Below are positions 15,213-24,107 of a stretch of DNA of 45,263 nt, piece after piece. A program made the position numbers and the translations under genes. This stretch comes from Methanonatronarchaeales archaeon. Its GTDB lineage: Archaea; Halobacteriota; Methanonatronarchaeia; JAANXF01. The DNA lies in NCBI GenBank assembly GCA_018263395.1, contig JAANXF010000021.1, forward strand, positions 1 to 45,263. The letters are read 5' to 3'. The number at the start of each line of letters is the position of its first letter. Position 1 is the stretch's first letter. Below the pieces are notes generated by a model. The model searched no databases and was not told the origin of the DNA. It saw only the letters and a program-made list of their open reading frames with translations.

Positions 15213-16003
15213 CTAATCGATATGAAGATACCGATTATTGATGTGCATTGCGATAATTACTAAATAGACTGGGGCTAAAAGTAATGATAACAGTATTAGA
15301 ACACTATCCATCCCACTAAATCTCTCGATAAAGTCATTTAGCGACTCGAAAAACCTCTTTATGCGTCCATCATCTAAATTTAAAATCAAGAAATGCAGAC
15401 TATTAAGGAGAGGTATACGGTATCCTTCAGAAATAAAAGATTTTTCTTTGTTTATAGTGAGAACTTCTACTAGTGACTCGCCATCACCCTGGTTGCAGTG
15501 AAGTTGCTGAATAAATTCCTTTTTTGGTGAGTCCCTGAAGGAAGAGTATTCGATGTTGATGCCCTCTGGGAGTTTAAAGCCCGACCGACTGCCATGGCCT
15601 ATCAGAAATAGTCCATAGATGTTTTCATCATAGATTACGTTCTCGAATCTCTCAACATCTTCTGACCTATAATATCGCTCAATATCGTATTTAATATCTT
15701 TTTCCGCAAATAGTCAGTCAATAAGACTACACCAGAACCATAGTTAAGAAAAGACGTTCTTAGTTTTTCAAATAGGAAATAAGGATTAAGGATTTTAAGT
15801 GAAAAAAGGGCTCTAAGTGAGAACAACCTACCAGGAAATGAAAGCATAATCATAACTCTTCCATCCTTAACCTCTTCTTTCGAACCCCGCTGTACGTGGA
15901 CGTAATTTAGGGCTGACCAGATGATGACAGGGGAGACCCACAAAAACGCGAGAAGGATAAGTGTCCTTAGTTTTCCCAAGATCGTGATCAGTAAGAGATC
16001 CAT
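15213..16003 (-). pseudogene. Putative membrane-anchored caspase-like (clan CD) protein, frameshift in A5
   Basis: Two minus-strand frames join if the T5 run at 15699-15703 (A5 on the coding strand) is given one more base: DYLRKK then continues DIKYDIERYYRSEDVERF. The restored protein has 263 residues. It has a hydrophobic N-terminal segment (about 5-35), a Rossmann-like order of strands (VVLLTD, then IYGLFLIGHGS with His137-Gly) and QQLHCNQG with Cys170, and a C-terminal membrane helix (about 234-254). A hydrophobic strand ending in HG and a Cys 33 residues later resemble the caspase/CHAT dyad. It starts 7 nt after hsdS, so it is in the hsdRS operon. Peptidase function is an inference; the break may be a sequencing error. 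Confidence 0.55.
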
Positions 16004-16010
16004 CTAAAGG

Positions 16011-17444
16011 CTAACCACTAAACTGATCCAACCCGGCTTGCTCCTCTCCCCGGCCCTTCTCCTCAAGTCCCACCAGCAACTCCCCCGCCGACCCGTCCCC
16101 CGGCTCCTGCGGCACAAGCCGACCCTCGAAAGCCTTCTTCAGGATGGCCTGGCGCAGGCGCGAGGCGCGTTTGAGTTCAGACGATATCACACTCTGCGAG
16201 TTATCAACCACTGACAACTTTCCATCAAGAAGCTCAACGATTTTATTTTGCTCTTGAGAAGGAGGAACAGGAATCGCTAAAGACGCCAACTTGGTCGCGT
16301 TAACATTCGGCTGACCAACCCCAATCTTTCCTTCGGTTATCTGCCTCCAATAGAAAAGCGACTGGAAGAATTGGTACACGTACTCCTCATGGATTCTATC
16401 AAGGAGTACTAGCCGTATCAAGTACGATGCGAAAACCGATTCAGGGAACTTTCCCTGAAGAAGGAAGTTTTTCCCGACCGTCCCTCCAGTCCTAGCAAAA
16501 ACAATATCTCCAGAGTTCAGAAGGTACTTTTTCTTCTCGTTATCCTCTATCTCGCAGTAAGGTGCTTCCTCCCAATCTACTGAGTTATTTTGAATATCCG
16601 ATATCCTCAGAAACTTAGGCCCCACTTCATTATCTTCAGCACTCGCCGTGTATCCGTACTGAATCTGCTTGGCAACATCTCCGATTTGAGCCCAGGTCCA
16701 ACAATCAGGTATGTCGAAAAGGATGTCCTCCTCAATTTCGTTTAATCGATTTCCGCTCTTGTACTTGTTGATTTCAGGATGGTTTTCAGCCCATTCTAAT
16801 AATTCGGAAGCTGACTCAAGCTCCCCCTCATACTCCTCCCGCCACTCCTGCGTCAACCGTCCCTCCACTGCGGTCTTCAGGAGGGACTGGCGGTACCGTT
16901 CGAGCTGCTTCTGCGCGGTTTCGAGGCTCTTCACGCCGGCGTCGAGGCGGGAGACCAGCTCCTCGATTTTCTCCACGATGCGGCGCTGCTCGGGGAGAGG
17001 TGGGAGACCGATATCAAAATCACTAATCGTATCGTAGGAAACTCTGGGGTGTTGTACCCCGGTGGTGTTTTTATCCGCGTATTCAACAAAACCTGATGAG
17101 AGCATCCTATACTTTAAGAATCTATTATTGATACCCTCTACGTCTCCCTTAAATACTAGGATATCAGTTGAGCAGACGCCCTCAAAATCAGGTATGGCGA
17201 CTTTGTTAAGGTAAGGTCGGAGTTTACCATATAGGAGGTCGCCTGACGAAAAACGGGTTTTAGCACTTTTCACATCATCGGATGTGCCTTTACCGATAAT
17301 GTTCCCTTCTTCTTTTTGGATATGCTTGAGCCCTAAATATGGGACAGGATCTTCCAACTCTTCAGGGTCAATCTTGGTCTTTCTTTGTTCGAGAACATCT
17401 CCTAGCTCAATCTGCGACCAGTTTTGTGGCATTTCACCACTCAA
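16011..17444 (-). CDS. hsdS: Type I restriction-modification specificity subunit HsdS
   Basis: A 477-residue DNA-recognition subunit with two target recognition domains, each followed by a conserved helix. The first half ends LPPLPEQRRIVEKIEELVSRLDAG with ETAQKQLERYRQSLLKTAVEGRL, and the second ends VPPSQEQNKIVELLDGKL with RLRQAILKKAFEGRLVPQ. The recognition domains have markedly lower GC than the conserved helices, as expected for exchangeable modules. The start overlaps the hsdR stop by 4 nt. The target sequence cannot be predicted here. Confidence 0.95.
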   Translation of the reverse strand: MSGEMPQNWSQIELGDVLEQRKTKIDPEELEDPVPYLGLKHIQKEEGNIIGKGTSDDVKSAKTRFSSGDLLYGKLRPYLNKVAIPDFEGVCSTDILVFKGDVEGINNRFLKYRMLSSGFVEYADKNTTGVQHPRVSYDTISDFDIGLPPLPEQRRIVEKIEELVSRLDAGVKSLETAQKQLERYRQSLLKTAVEGRLTQEWREEYEGELESASELLEWAENHPEINKYKSGNRLNEIEEDILFDIPDCWTWAQIGDVAKQIQYGYTASAEDNEVGPKFLRISDIQNNSVDWEEAPYCEIEDNEKKKYLLNSGDIVFARTGGTVGKNFLLQGKFPESVFASYLIRLVLLDRIHEEYVYQFFQSLFYWRQITEGKIGVGQPNVNATKLASLAIPVPPSQEQNKIVELLDGKLSVVDNSQSVISSELKRASRLRQAILKKAFEGRLVPQEPGDGSAGELLVGLEEKGRGEEQAGLDQFSG

Positions 17445-20119
17445 GCCACCAGCTCCTCATTTAACTCATCCACGACGTTTTCGAGGTCGTTTCCGAAGAG
17501 GTTGCGGGCTTTGACGAGGCCTCCTTTTTCGTTGAAGGGGGAGAGCTGGAAGTCGTCGAGTTCCATGGTGAGGCTGGTGGCTATGTGGTCCTTCATCATG
17601 TTTAGAAATTCCCGTTGCTCCCCGGTGAACTCGCGCCCGTTCTCCCCCTCCTGGCGTTCCATCCAGTCCCGGAAGCGCTGGTCCACATCGTCCCTGAAGT
17701 GGTGGAGTTCGTCGGTCTCGCCGAGCTCGTAGCGCAGGATGGAGACGAGGTCGGTTAGCAGGACGCGGTGGGAGGCGCCGCGCTCCCTGGAGTCCTGGAG
17801 CCTCTCGTAGGCGTCCCAGAGTTCGTCGGGGTGGATGGTGTAGGGCGGACTCTCTATCGCCTCCGCGAGCTCCCTTATCTGGTCCAGGGTGAGGTGGCGG
17901 TCGCCGTAGGGCCGGCTGTAGAATATCTGGAGCGCCGTGATCTCGTCCCGGTTCTCCTCGATGAACTCCCGGAAGCCCTGCACCACGCGCTCCGCCCGTT
18001 CGCCGTACTCGAAGCCGCGCTCCCGAACCTCGTCGATGGATTCCTCGTCGATATACTGGTAGGTCTTGCTCTTCACCTCCTCCCGGGCCTCCTCCACCTG
18101 CTCCTCCGTCGGCTCCTCCGTGTCGAACCTCTGCCGCGCGACCTCTTCCTGAACGTCGGGGTCCGCGGCGTCCAGCAGGTCGTTCGTGATGTCCCGGACG
18201 TCCTCCCCGGTCTTCTCCCGCAGCTCCTCGCGCTGCGCCGGGTCCATGGTCTTGTCGAAGCGGGAGAGGCGGCTGGCCAGAGTGGACAGGGTGTCGTCGT
18301 CCCGTATCCCCACGGAGACGTCCTTCACCACCCTCTCGAAGGATACGGAGGGCTCCCGGTTGAGCTGCCGGGAGTCCGTCTTCTCCGTCTCCGTGACGCC
18401 GACGGCGTCCACCACCACGAAGTGTGTCTTTCGAGCGGCGTCCGGCGTGACGCCCCGGAGCTCGTTGGGGTCGACGGTGCGGGTGCCGCGACCCTTCATC
18501 TGCTCGAAGTAGGTGCGGGACGCGATGTTTCGCATGAATAGGAGGCACTCCACCGGCTTGATGTCCGTGCCGGTGGAAATCATGTCGACCGCGACCGCGA
18601 CCCGCGGGTTGTAGGAGTTGCGGAACTCGCTGATGAGGTCCTCCGGGTCCTTCTCAGAGCGGTACGTGATTTTCTTGCAGAAGTCGTTCCCCTTGCCGAA
18701 CTCCTCCCGAACGATTCGCGTGATGTCCTCGGCGTGGGAGTCGTCCTTGGCGAACACGATGGTCTTCGGGACCTCCGCCCGGCCCGGGAACATCTCCGTC
18801 GTCACGGCGTCCCGGAATGCCCTGACCACGGTCCGTATCTGGTCCGGCGCCACGACGTAGCGGTCCAGCTGCGTCGAGGAGTAGTCTAGGTCCTCGTCCA
18901 GGGTCTCCCAGAGCTCCTCACGGGTCCGCTTGTCCCGCTTCCCGATGTACTGCTCCGCTTCCACCTCGCCTCCCTCCTCCGATATCTCGGTCACGATGCG
19001 GTAGACGTCGTAGTCCACGTTCACGTTGTCCGCGACGGCGCGCTCGTGGGAGTACTCCATCACCAGGTTCTTGTCGAAGAAGCCGAGGGTCCGCTTGGCC
19101 GGGGTAGCGGTGAGTCCGACGAGGAAGGCGTCGAAGTACTCCAGGACCTGCCGCCACTTTCCGTAGATGGAGCGGTGGCACTCGTCGATGACTATGAAGT
19201 CGAAGGTCTCGACGGGGACCTCCGGGTTGTACACGACCTCGGCGGGTTCGCCGTCCGAGGCGTGCTCGAAACCGGACTCCTCGTCCACCTCCGGGTCCAG
19301 GTCCTCGTCCTTCAGGATGGAGTAGAGGCGCTGAACCGTGGAGATGCAGACGTCGCTGGAGTCGTCCAGGGCGTTCGTCGTGAGGTGCTGGACGTTGTAG
19401 AGCTCCGTGAACTTCCGGTTGGAGTCCGGGGTCCTGTACTGCTCGAACTCCTTCTTCGCCTGTCTGCCGAGGTTGTTTCGGTCCACGAGGAACAGGACCC
19501 TGTTGGCCTTCGCGTGCTTCAAGAGGCGGTAGGTCTCGGTGACGGCGGTGTAGGTCTTTCCGCTGCCGGTGGCCATCTGGACCAGGGCCCGGGGCCGGTT
19601 CTCGGCGAACGAGCGCTCCAGGTTCGTGATGGCCTCGTACTGGGCGTCCCAGAGGCGTCCCTGCCCCAGCCCCGGCATGTTCCTCAGCCTGCCGCGGAGC
19701 GTCTCCAACTGGTCCGTCCGTTCCTCAAGGGTCTCGGGTCGGTGGAAGCTGAACACCCTTCTCTGCCTCGGCTCCGGGTCGGCGGCGTCGGTGAACATCG
19801 TCTCGACGCCGGTGGACTCGTACCTGAAGCGGAGAGGCAGCTCGACGTGAGGTATCTCCTCCGGTATGCCCGCCGCGTATCGCCGGGTCTGCTCCGCCAC
19901 GCCGCTCAGAGTCGTTTCCTCCGGCTTAGCCTCCACCACCCCGACGGCCTGCCTGTCGACGAAGAGGGCGTAGTCGACGGGACCCGAGCCCGTTGGAAAC
20001 TCCCGGACCGCGACGCCCGGCGAGGCGCCGAGGTTGATTCGGTCCCGGTCCTGAACCGTCCAGCCCGAGGACTCAAGCTGCCGGTCGATTTTTTCGCGGG
20101 CCCTGGACTCGGGGTTCAT
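17441..20119 (-). CDS. hsdR: Type I restriction endonuclease subunit HsdR
   Basis: An 892-residue motor and nuclease subunit. The N-terminal nuclease domain has the PD-ExK-like pattern PVDYALF then VVEAK (D49, E63, K65). The SF2 helicase core has Walker A TGSGKT (184-189), the box IDECH (311-315), TATP, and the late motif FEQMKGRGTR. A helical C-terminal region for HsdM/HsdS binding follows. A TATA box ATTAATTATA (20141-20150) is 27 nt upstream of ATG 20119, so it heads the operon hsdR-hsdS-caspase-like gene. hsdM is encoded separately at 8.4-9.8 kb. Confidence 0.95.
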   Translation of the reverse strand: MNPESRAREKIDRQLESSGWTVQDRDRINLGASPGVAVREFPTGSGPVDYALFVDRQAVGVVEAKPEETTLSGVAEQTRRYAAGIPEEIPHVELPLRFRYESTGVETMFTDAADPEPRQRRVFSFHRPETLEERTDQLETLRGRLRNMPGLGQGRLWDAQYEAITNLERSFAENRPRALVQMATGSGKTYTAVTETYRLLKHAKANRVLFLVDRNNLGRQAKKEFEQYRTPDSNRKFTELYNVQHLTTNALDDSSDVCISTVQRLYSILKDEDLDPEVDEESGFEHASDGEPAEVVYNPEVPVETFDFIVIDECHRSIYGKWRQVLEYFDAFLVGLTATPAKRTLGFFDKNLVMEYSHERAVADNVNVDYDVYRIVTEISEEGGEVEAEQYIGKRDKRTREELWETLDEDLDYSSTQLDRYVVAPDQIRTVVRAFRDAVTTEMFPGRAEVPKTIVFAKDDSHAEDITRIVREEFGKGNDFCKKITYRSEKDPEDLISEFRNSYNPRVAVAVDMISTGTDIKPVECLLFMRNIASRTYFEQMKGRGTRTVDPNELRGVTPDAARKTHFVVVDAVGVTETEKTDSRQLNREPSVSFERVVKDVSVGIRDDDTLSTLASRLSRFDKTMDPAQREELREKTGEDVRDITNDLLDAADPDVQEEVARQRFDTEEPTEEQVEEAREEVKSKTYQYIDEESIDEVRERGFEYGERAERVVQGFREFIEENRDEITALQIFYSRPYGDRHLTLDQIRELAEAIESPPYTIHPDELWDAYERLQDSRERGASHRVLLTDLVSILRYELGETDELHHFRDDVDQRFRDWMERQEGENGREFTGEQREFLNMMKDHIATSLTMELDDFQLSPFNEKGGLVKARNLFGNDLENVVDELNEELVA

Positions 20120-20140
20120 GCTTCGGTTCGAGGAAGGTGC

Positions 20141-20150
20141 ATTAATTATA
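20141..20150 (-). promoter_or_regulatory. TATA box of the hsdR operon
   Basis: ATTAATTATA, read as TATAATTAAT on the coding strand, is centred 27 nt before the hsdR ATG. The flanking 20120-20362 region contains no gene I can support. Confidence 0.6.
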
Positions 20151-20362
20151 CAGCATCTTAGTAAATAAGCTTCAGGAACGTGTTAAACACGGAATTTTAG
20201 AAAAAGATTTTGAGTTTGGGCTGGCCCCTTCCTGATCCGCCTCTGGGGTACCTGGTTCCCAGCCGGTCCAGGCGTTCGCCAATTTTTTTACAGGGACGCG
20301 TCAGGGACAAACACATCAGCCACCTCGGTGGAACATAAACCACATCCACCACCGTTACCCCT

Positions 20363-20926
20363 TCACCCCGGCGACTCCACGCCCCGTCCCGCAACCACCG
20401 AGAAGGGTTCCCTGTGCTCCTCTCCCGGGGGAACGACCGCCTCGTCGCCGTACCCGAGGCGCTCGCAAACAACCGTCTCGGCGCCGCGCTCCCGCGCGAC
20501 CTCCTCGATTTCGGGGGCGGTGAGGCCGCCGGGCAGCACGAAGACGTTGAGCCCCATGTCGAGCAGTGAGGATATCCGGTCGGCGGCGTCTCCCGGGTCC
20601 CGGCCGTGGGTGGTGAGGGGAACCGTCTCATCCATGCGGAGGCCGAGGCGGATGCAGCCGAGCTGGTAGCAGGAGATGCCCGGGACGTCGTCGGGGCCGC
20701 CGTGTTTGCCGAGTCCGGAAAATGCCGGGTCACCGGTGGAGAGCAGCACCGCGTCGTCCGGAAGCTGGTCCAGTGCCGACCAGTCCTCTATCTCCCGGCC
20801 TCCCTCCGGGTCTTCGGCGAGGGCGAGGGCGCGGCGGGAGCCGTACACCTCGTCGGCATCGGCGATGACGCGCTTCGCCTCTTCGGTGAGGAGGCCGGGG
20901 GCGCAGCCGACGCCGACGACCCTCAT
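20363..20926 (-). CDS. cbiE: Cobalt-precorrin-7 C5-methyltransferase (CbiE)
   Basis: A 187-residue SAM-dependent tetrapyrrole methylase that methylates C5 of the corrin ring. The N-terminal VVGVGCAPGLLTEEAKRVIADADEVYGS is the glycine-rich methylase start, STGDPAFSGLG is the conserved GDP loop, and ISCYQLGCIRLG is where the family carries its PGxSS-like strand. It is separate from CbiT, which lies at the other end of this operon. It is the last gene of the nine-gene operon; ATG overlaps the cbiC stop (ATGA). Confidence 0.88.
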   Translation of the reverse strand: MRVVGVGCAPGLLTEEAKRVIADADEVYGSRRALALAEDPEGGREIEDWSALDQLPDDAVLLSTGDPAFSGLGKHGGPDDVPGISCYQLGCIRLGLRMDETVPLTTHGRDPGDAADRISSLLDMGLNVFVLPGGLTAPEIEEVARERGAETVVCERLGYGDEAVVPPGEEHREPFSVVAGRGVESPG

Positions 20927-21648
20927 TTTTCGCCTTCCCTCTCTGGGGATGTCGGCTCCCTGCCACCCTCCTCAGAAGCGTTCCCCTCCCTGGATTTCGA
21001 CGAGTTCTCATCTTCCAAGGCCCGTTGGTACGCCATCGTGATGACCTCGTTGATGGCGGCGACTGCTACTGCGGTTCCGCCGCGTGTGCCGACGTTGGTG
21101 ATGGAGGGGACGTCAAGGCCGTGAATCAGGTCCTTGGACTCCCTGGCGTTGACGAAGCCGACGGGTGTGGCGACGACGAGTGCGGGTCTGACTCCATCCT
21201 CCACGAGGTCGCATAGGGCGAGGGCACCGCTCGGGGCGTTTCCGATGACGACGACGGAGCCGGTGAGTCGGTCGTCGAGGGCGAGGAAGCCAGCGGCGGT
21301 GCGGGTGATGCCGCGCTCCTCCGCGATGTCGTCCCCCCTGCCGAGCGCCTTTACGACGCGGCAGCCGTGTCCCCGTGTCGTGACGCCGCTCTCCATCATC
21401 GTGATGTCGACGTGGATGTCGCGGCCGTCCAGCACGGCCTCGACGCCGCTCTCCACTGCGTCGTCGGTGAACCGCATCAGGTCGGCGAATCCGAGGTCCC
21501 CCGTCGCGATAGAGGCCCGCTGCTTCACCCGGTGCTCCGGGGTGTCGTCCCCGATGACGCTGCGGGCCAGCTCCCTGCTCCGCTTCGATATCTCGTACGC
21601 CTCTTCCGTCCTGGCTCCCAGGTCGATGTATCTGCCCACGTTGGTCAC
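20923..21648 (-). CDS. cbiC: Cobalt-precorrin-8 methylmutase (CbiC)
   Basis: A 241-residue enzyme that moves the C11 methyl group to C12 to give cobyrinate. Its hallmarks are TPEHRVKQRASIATGDLGFADLM, with the catalytic His, and VVIGNAPSGALALCDLVEDGVRPALVVATPVGFVNARESK. The last 35 residues form a Ser/Glu-rich acidic tail not needed for the fold. The start GTG 21648 follows the cbiH stop by one base. Confidence 0.93.
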   Translation of the reverse strand: MTNVGRYIDLGARTEEAYEISKRSRELARSVIGDDTPEHRVKQRASIATGDLGFADLMRFTDDAVESGVEAVLDGRDIHVDITMMESGVTTRGHGCRVVKALGRGDDIAEERGITRTAAGFLALDDRLTGSVVVIGNAPSGALALCDLVEDGVRPALVVATPVGFVNARESKDLIHGLDVPSITNVGTRGGTAVAVAAINEVITMAYQRALEDENSSKSREGNASEEGGREPTSPEREGEK

Positions 21649-21649
21649 C

Positions 21650-22402
21650 TCAGTAGTCGTACCTGTCTCCGTATCCCCTGGGCGTCACGAGGAGCCCCTC
21701 TATCTCGAAAGTGTCCTCCCTGCCCACGATTATCGTGGTGCTCATTGAGAGCAGAGGGTCGCCGTCCAGTTCCCTCACCTCACTCAGGGGAAGGATTCGG
21801 GTCGTCTCGCCGTCGCGGCCGCAGTCCCGCACCACGCCGCAGAGGGTGGCGGGGTCGCGGTGCTGAAGAAGGACGTCGCAGGCCCGGCGGTAGTTCTCGC
21901 GGCGGCCGCGGCTCCACGGGTTGTACAACACCACGGCCACGTCCAGGGGCGCTACGGCGGCGAGGCGGTGCTCCACCTCCTCCCGCGGCACCAGCCGGTC
22001 GCTGAGCGAGACTGTGGCGTAGTCGTCCACCAGGGGGGCGCCGAGCAGTGCGGCGCAGCTGTTTGCAGCCGGGACGCCCGGCACAACCTCGAAGTCGAGG
22101 GCGGAGGGCGAGACGCCGCGGCCCTCCATGACCTCCAGGGCGAGGCCGGCGAGGGCGTAGACGTTGGGGTCGCCGCTGGAGACGAGGGCGACGGCGCGGT
22201 CGGCGGCGAGGTCCACTGCTCTCTCCACGCGCTCCACCTCGCCTCCCATGCCGGTGGTGATTATCTCGGCGTCCAGCTCCGGCAGCAGCTCGGCGTACGT
22301 GGTGTAGCACACCACGGCGTCGCTCCTCTCCAGCGTCTCCCGGGCCCGGAGCGTCGTGTCGCCCTCGCTTCCGGGCCCGATGCCTACGACGCTCAGCCCC
22401 AT
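21650..22402 (-). CDS. cbiH: Cobalt-precorrin-3B C17-methyltransferase (CbiH)
   Basis: A 250-residue tetrapyrrole methylase that methylates C17 and drives ring contraction. LSVVGIGPGSEGDTT, VALVSSGDPNVYALAGLALE, VVPGVPAANSCAALLGAPL and the CbiH-typical VVLYNPWSRGRRENYRRA are present. ATG 22402 overlaps the cbiD stop by 10 nt. Longer starts would lie inside cbiD and precede the family N-terminus. A second CbiH-like gene lies two genes upstream. Confidence 0.92.
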   Translation of the reverse strand: MGLSVVGIGPGSEGDTTLRARETLERSDAVVCYTTYAELLPELDAEIITTGMGGEVERVERAVDLAADRAVALVSSGDPNVYALAGLALEVMEGRGVSPSALDFEVVPGVPAANSCAALLGAPLVDDYATVSLSDRLVPREEVEHRLAAVAPLDVAVVLYNPWSRGRRENYRRACDVLLQHRDPATLCGVVRDCGRDGETTRILPLSEVRELDGDPLLSMSTTIIVGREDTFEIEGLLVTPRGYGDRYDY

Positions 22403-23418
22403 GTCTCCTCCCGCGAGTCGTACAGGGCATCGCCGTTCCAGTTCAGAATTATTACCTCTGCGTCGCTCCGTATCGCCCTCGCCCTCTCCACTGTGGAGCG
22501 GAAGGCCCCTTCGAGCAGGTCCCTCTCTCCGGTTTCCAGGGCCCCGGCCCAAGAGGACCGCTCTGACTTATCCAGCATGTTCTGGGCACCCCACTTGAGG
22601 AGGAGTCCGGGCAGGCCCGCCACGACGGGGGAGCCGTCCACGGTCTCCAGTCCGCGGCCGACGTGCTTCCCGAATACGTAGACCGGTCGGTCCGGCAGCA
22701 GCATCTTGCTGTACATGGCCCCCATGCGGCCCGTAGTCACCACTGCGCCCTCCGCCCCGGCGGCGCGGCTCTCCAGTGAGAGCCTCAGCTCCTCGCACCA
22801 CGGCTCCACGAACCCGGTGGTCCCGAGGACTGAGATGCCTCCCTCCACCCCCAGCAGCGAGTTCTTGGTCTCTTGAGCGATGGAGGCTCCGTCCGTCACG
22901 GAGATGGAGATCTCGAACGATCCGGCCCCCGAAACCGACCCTTCAATCTGCTCGGAGGGCGCCGGGTTGACGGCGGGCTCCCCTTCGACGAGTTTCCCCA
23001 CGGTCCGCGTCGCGACGCCGATCCCCTCACCGGCTTCTACCTGAACCCTGTCGGCGGGTCGAGCCTCCGCCACGAGCTCGGCCCCGTCCGTGGCGTCGTC
23101 ACCGTGGTCCCCGGCGTCCTTCACCACCGCGGCGCGCCCGTCCCCGGCCTCCTCCACGTTTATCTCGACCCGGAGGCCGCTCGGCGTCGGCACCTCCACC
23201 GATTCCACCTCGTCGTCGAGGGAGAGGGCGGCGGCCTTTGCCGCGGCTGCGGCAGCTGTGCCTGTTGTGAATCCGCGGCGGAGCAGGGTCCCCTGGGACG
23301 TGAGGAAGAACCAGCCGGAGGATACCCTCTCATCCAGCTCTTCCGGGCCGGTGCCCCGGTCCCCGGCGGCCTCCACCCACTTCGGCGGCAGCTCGTACCC
23401 GTTCACTGGGTCCCTCAT
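22393..23418 (-). CDS. cbiD: Cobalt-precorrin-5B C1-methyltransferase (CbiD)
   Basis: A 341-residue enzyme that methylates C1 in the oxygen-independent pathway. The signature LRRGFTTGTAAAAAAKAAAL is at about residues 46-65, and VNPAPSEQIEGSV and GGISVLGTTGFVEPWCEE are further family blocks. About 45 extra residues precede the signature (VNGYELPPKWVEAAGDRG), an N-terminal addition also known from other archaeal CbiD proteins. Start and stop overlap neighbours, which supports tight coupling. Confidence 0.93.
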   Translation of the reverse strand: MRDPVNGYELPPKWVEAAGDRGTGPEELDERVSSGWFFLTSQGTLLRRGFTTGTAAAAAAKAAALSLDDEVESVEVPTPSGLRVEINVEEAGDGRAAVVKDAGDHGDDATDGAELVAEARPADRVQVEAGEGIGVATRTVGKLVEGEPAVNPAPSEQIEGSVSGAGSFEISISVTDGASIAQETKNSLLGVEGGISVLGTTGFVEPWCEELRLSLESRAAGAEGAVVTTGRMGAMYSKMLLPDRPVYVFGKHVGRGLETVDGSPVVAGLPGLLLKWGAQNMLDKSERSSWAGALETGERDLLEGAFRSTVERARAIRSDAEVIILNWNGDALYDSREETWG

Positions 23419-24107
23419 ACCTCACCTCCCCGCGGCGCAAACACCCGACCGTCCGCGGTCTCCGCGTCGGGCGGCAGCACGACGACAATCGTCGTGGTGT
23501 CAAACCCGTCGTCAAGGGCAGGGTCCCGAAGCGTCGTGAGCCTCGTCGAGGCGTCCCTCCGGGTTGCGGCGCGGACCACTGCGGCTCCATGGTCCCCGAG
23601 CTCCGTCCTCAGCAACTCTAGCGCTTCCTCCCAGTGACCGCGGGGGTTGTAGAGGGCGAGGCCGAATCCGCCTCGACAGCCGTGCCGCAGCCGCCTCTCC
23701 ACCGTCATCCGGTCCCGCGAGCCGGAGAGGGATACCGTGCAGAGGTCGCCGGGCAGGGGGGTACCGAGGGCTGCGGACGCGGCCTGGTGGGCGGATACAC
23801 CGGGCACGACGTTTACGTCGGCGTCGAGTCCGGCCTCGGCTAGCTCCCGCAGCACCAGGTCGACCTTGCCGTAGGTCCCGGGATCCCCGGACGACACTAT
23901 GGCGACGGTGTTCCCGTCCCCGGAGAGTTCGGCGGCCCGCCTCGCCACCTCCCCGTGGTTTCTCCGCGTCGAGGGCTCTGCTTCCACCCCGAGGAGTTCG
24001 GCCACTACGGGGGAGGCGAACACGACGTCCGCCTCATCCAGGACCCTCCTCCCCTTCAGGGTGAGGAGCCCCGGGTCACCGGGTCCGCCGCCGACCACGT
24101 ATATCAC
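23415..24107 (-). CDS. CbiH-like tetrapyrrole methylase, second copy
   Basis: A 230-residue methylase of the uroporphyrin/precorrin methyltransferase fold: YVVGGGPGDPGLLTLKGRR, AIVSSGDPGTYGKVDLVL, VVPGVSAHQAASAALGTPL and LALYNPRGHWEEALELL. The YNPR block is the mark of the CobJ/CbiH group, but the protein is shorter and diverged from the other CbiH in this operon. Haloarchaeal cobalamin clusters also carry two CbiH-type genes. It may be a specialised C17 enzyme or have taken another ring-methylation role. Confidence 0.8.
   Translation of the reverse strand: MIYVVGGGPGDPGLLTLKGRRVLDEADVVFASPVVAELLGVEAEPSTRRNHGEVARRAAELSGDGNTVAIVSSGDPGTYGKVDLVLRELAEAGLDADVNVVPGVSAHQAASAALGTPLPGDLCTVSLSGSRDRMTVERRLRHGCRGGFGLALYNPRGHWEEALELLRTELGDHGAAVVRAATRRDASTRLTTLRDPALDDGFDTTTIVVVLPPDAETADGRVFAPRGGEV

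Noticed and set aside
15213-16003. CbiX-like chelatase because of the shared GHGS string
   Set aside because: GHGS is at residue 136 rather than the N-terminus, the second His motif is missing and membrane segments flank the core. The similarity is a four-residue coincidence.
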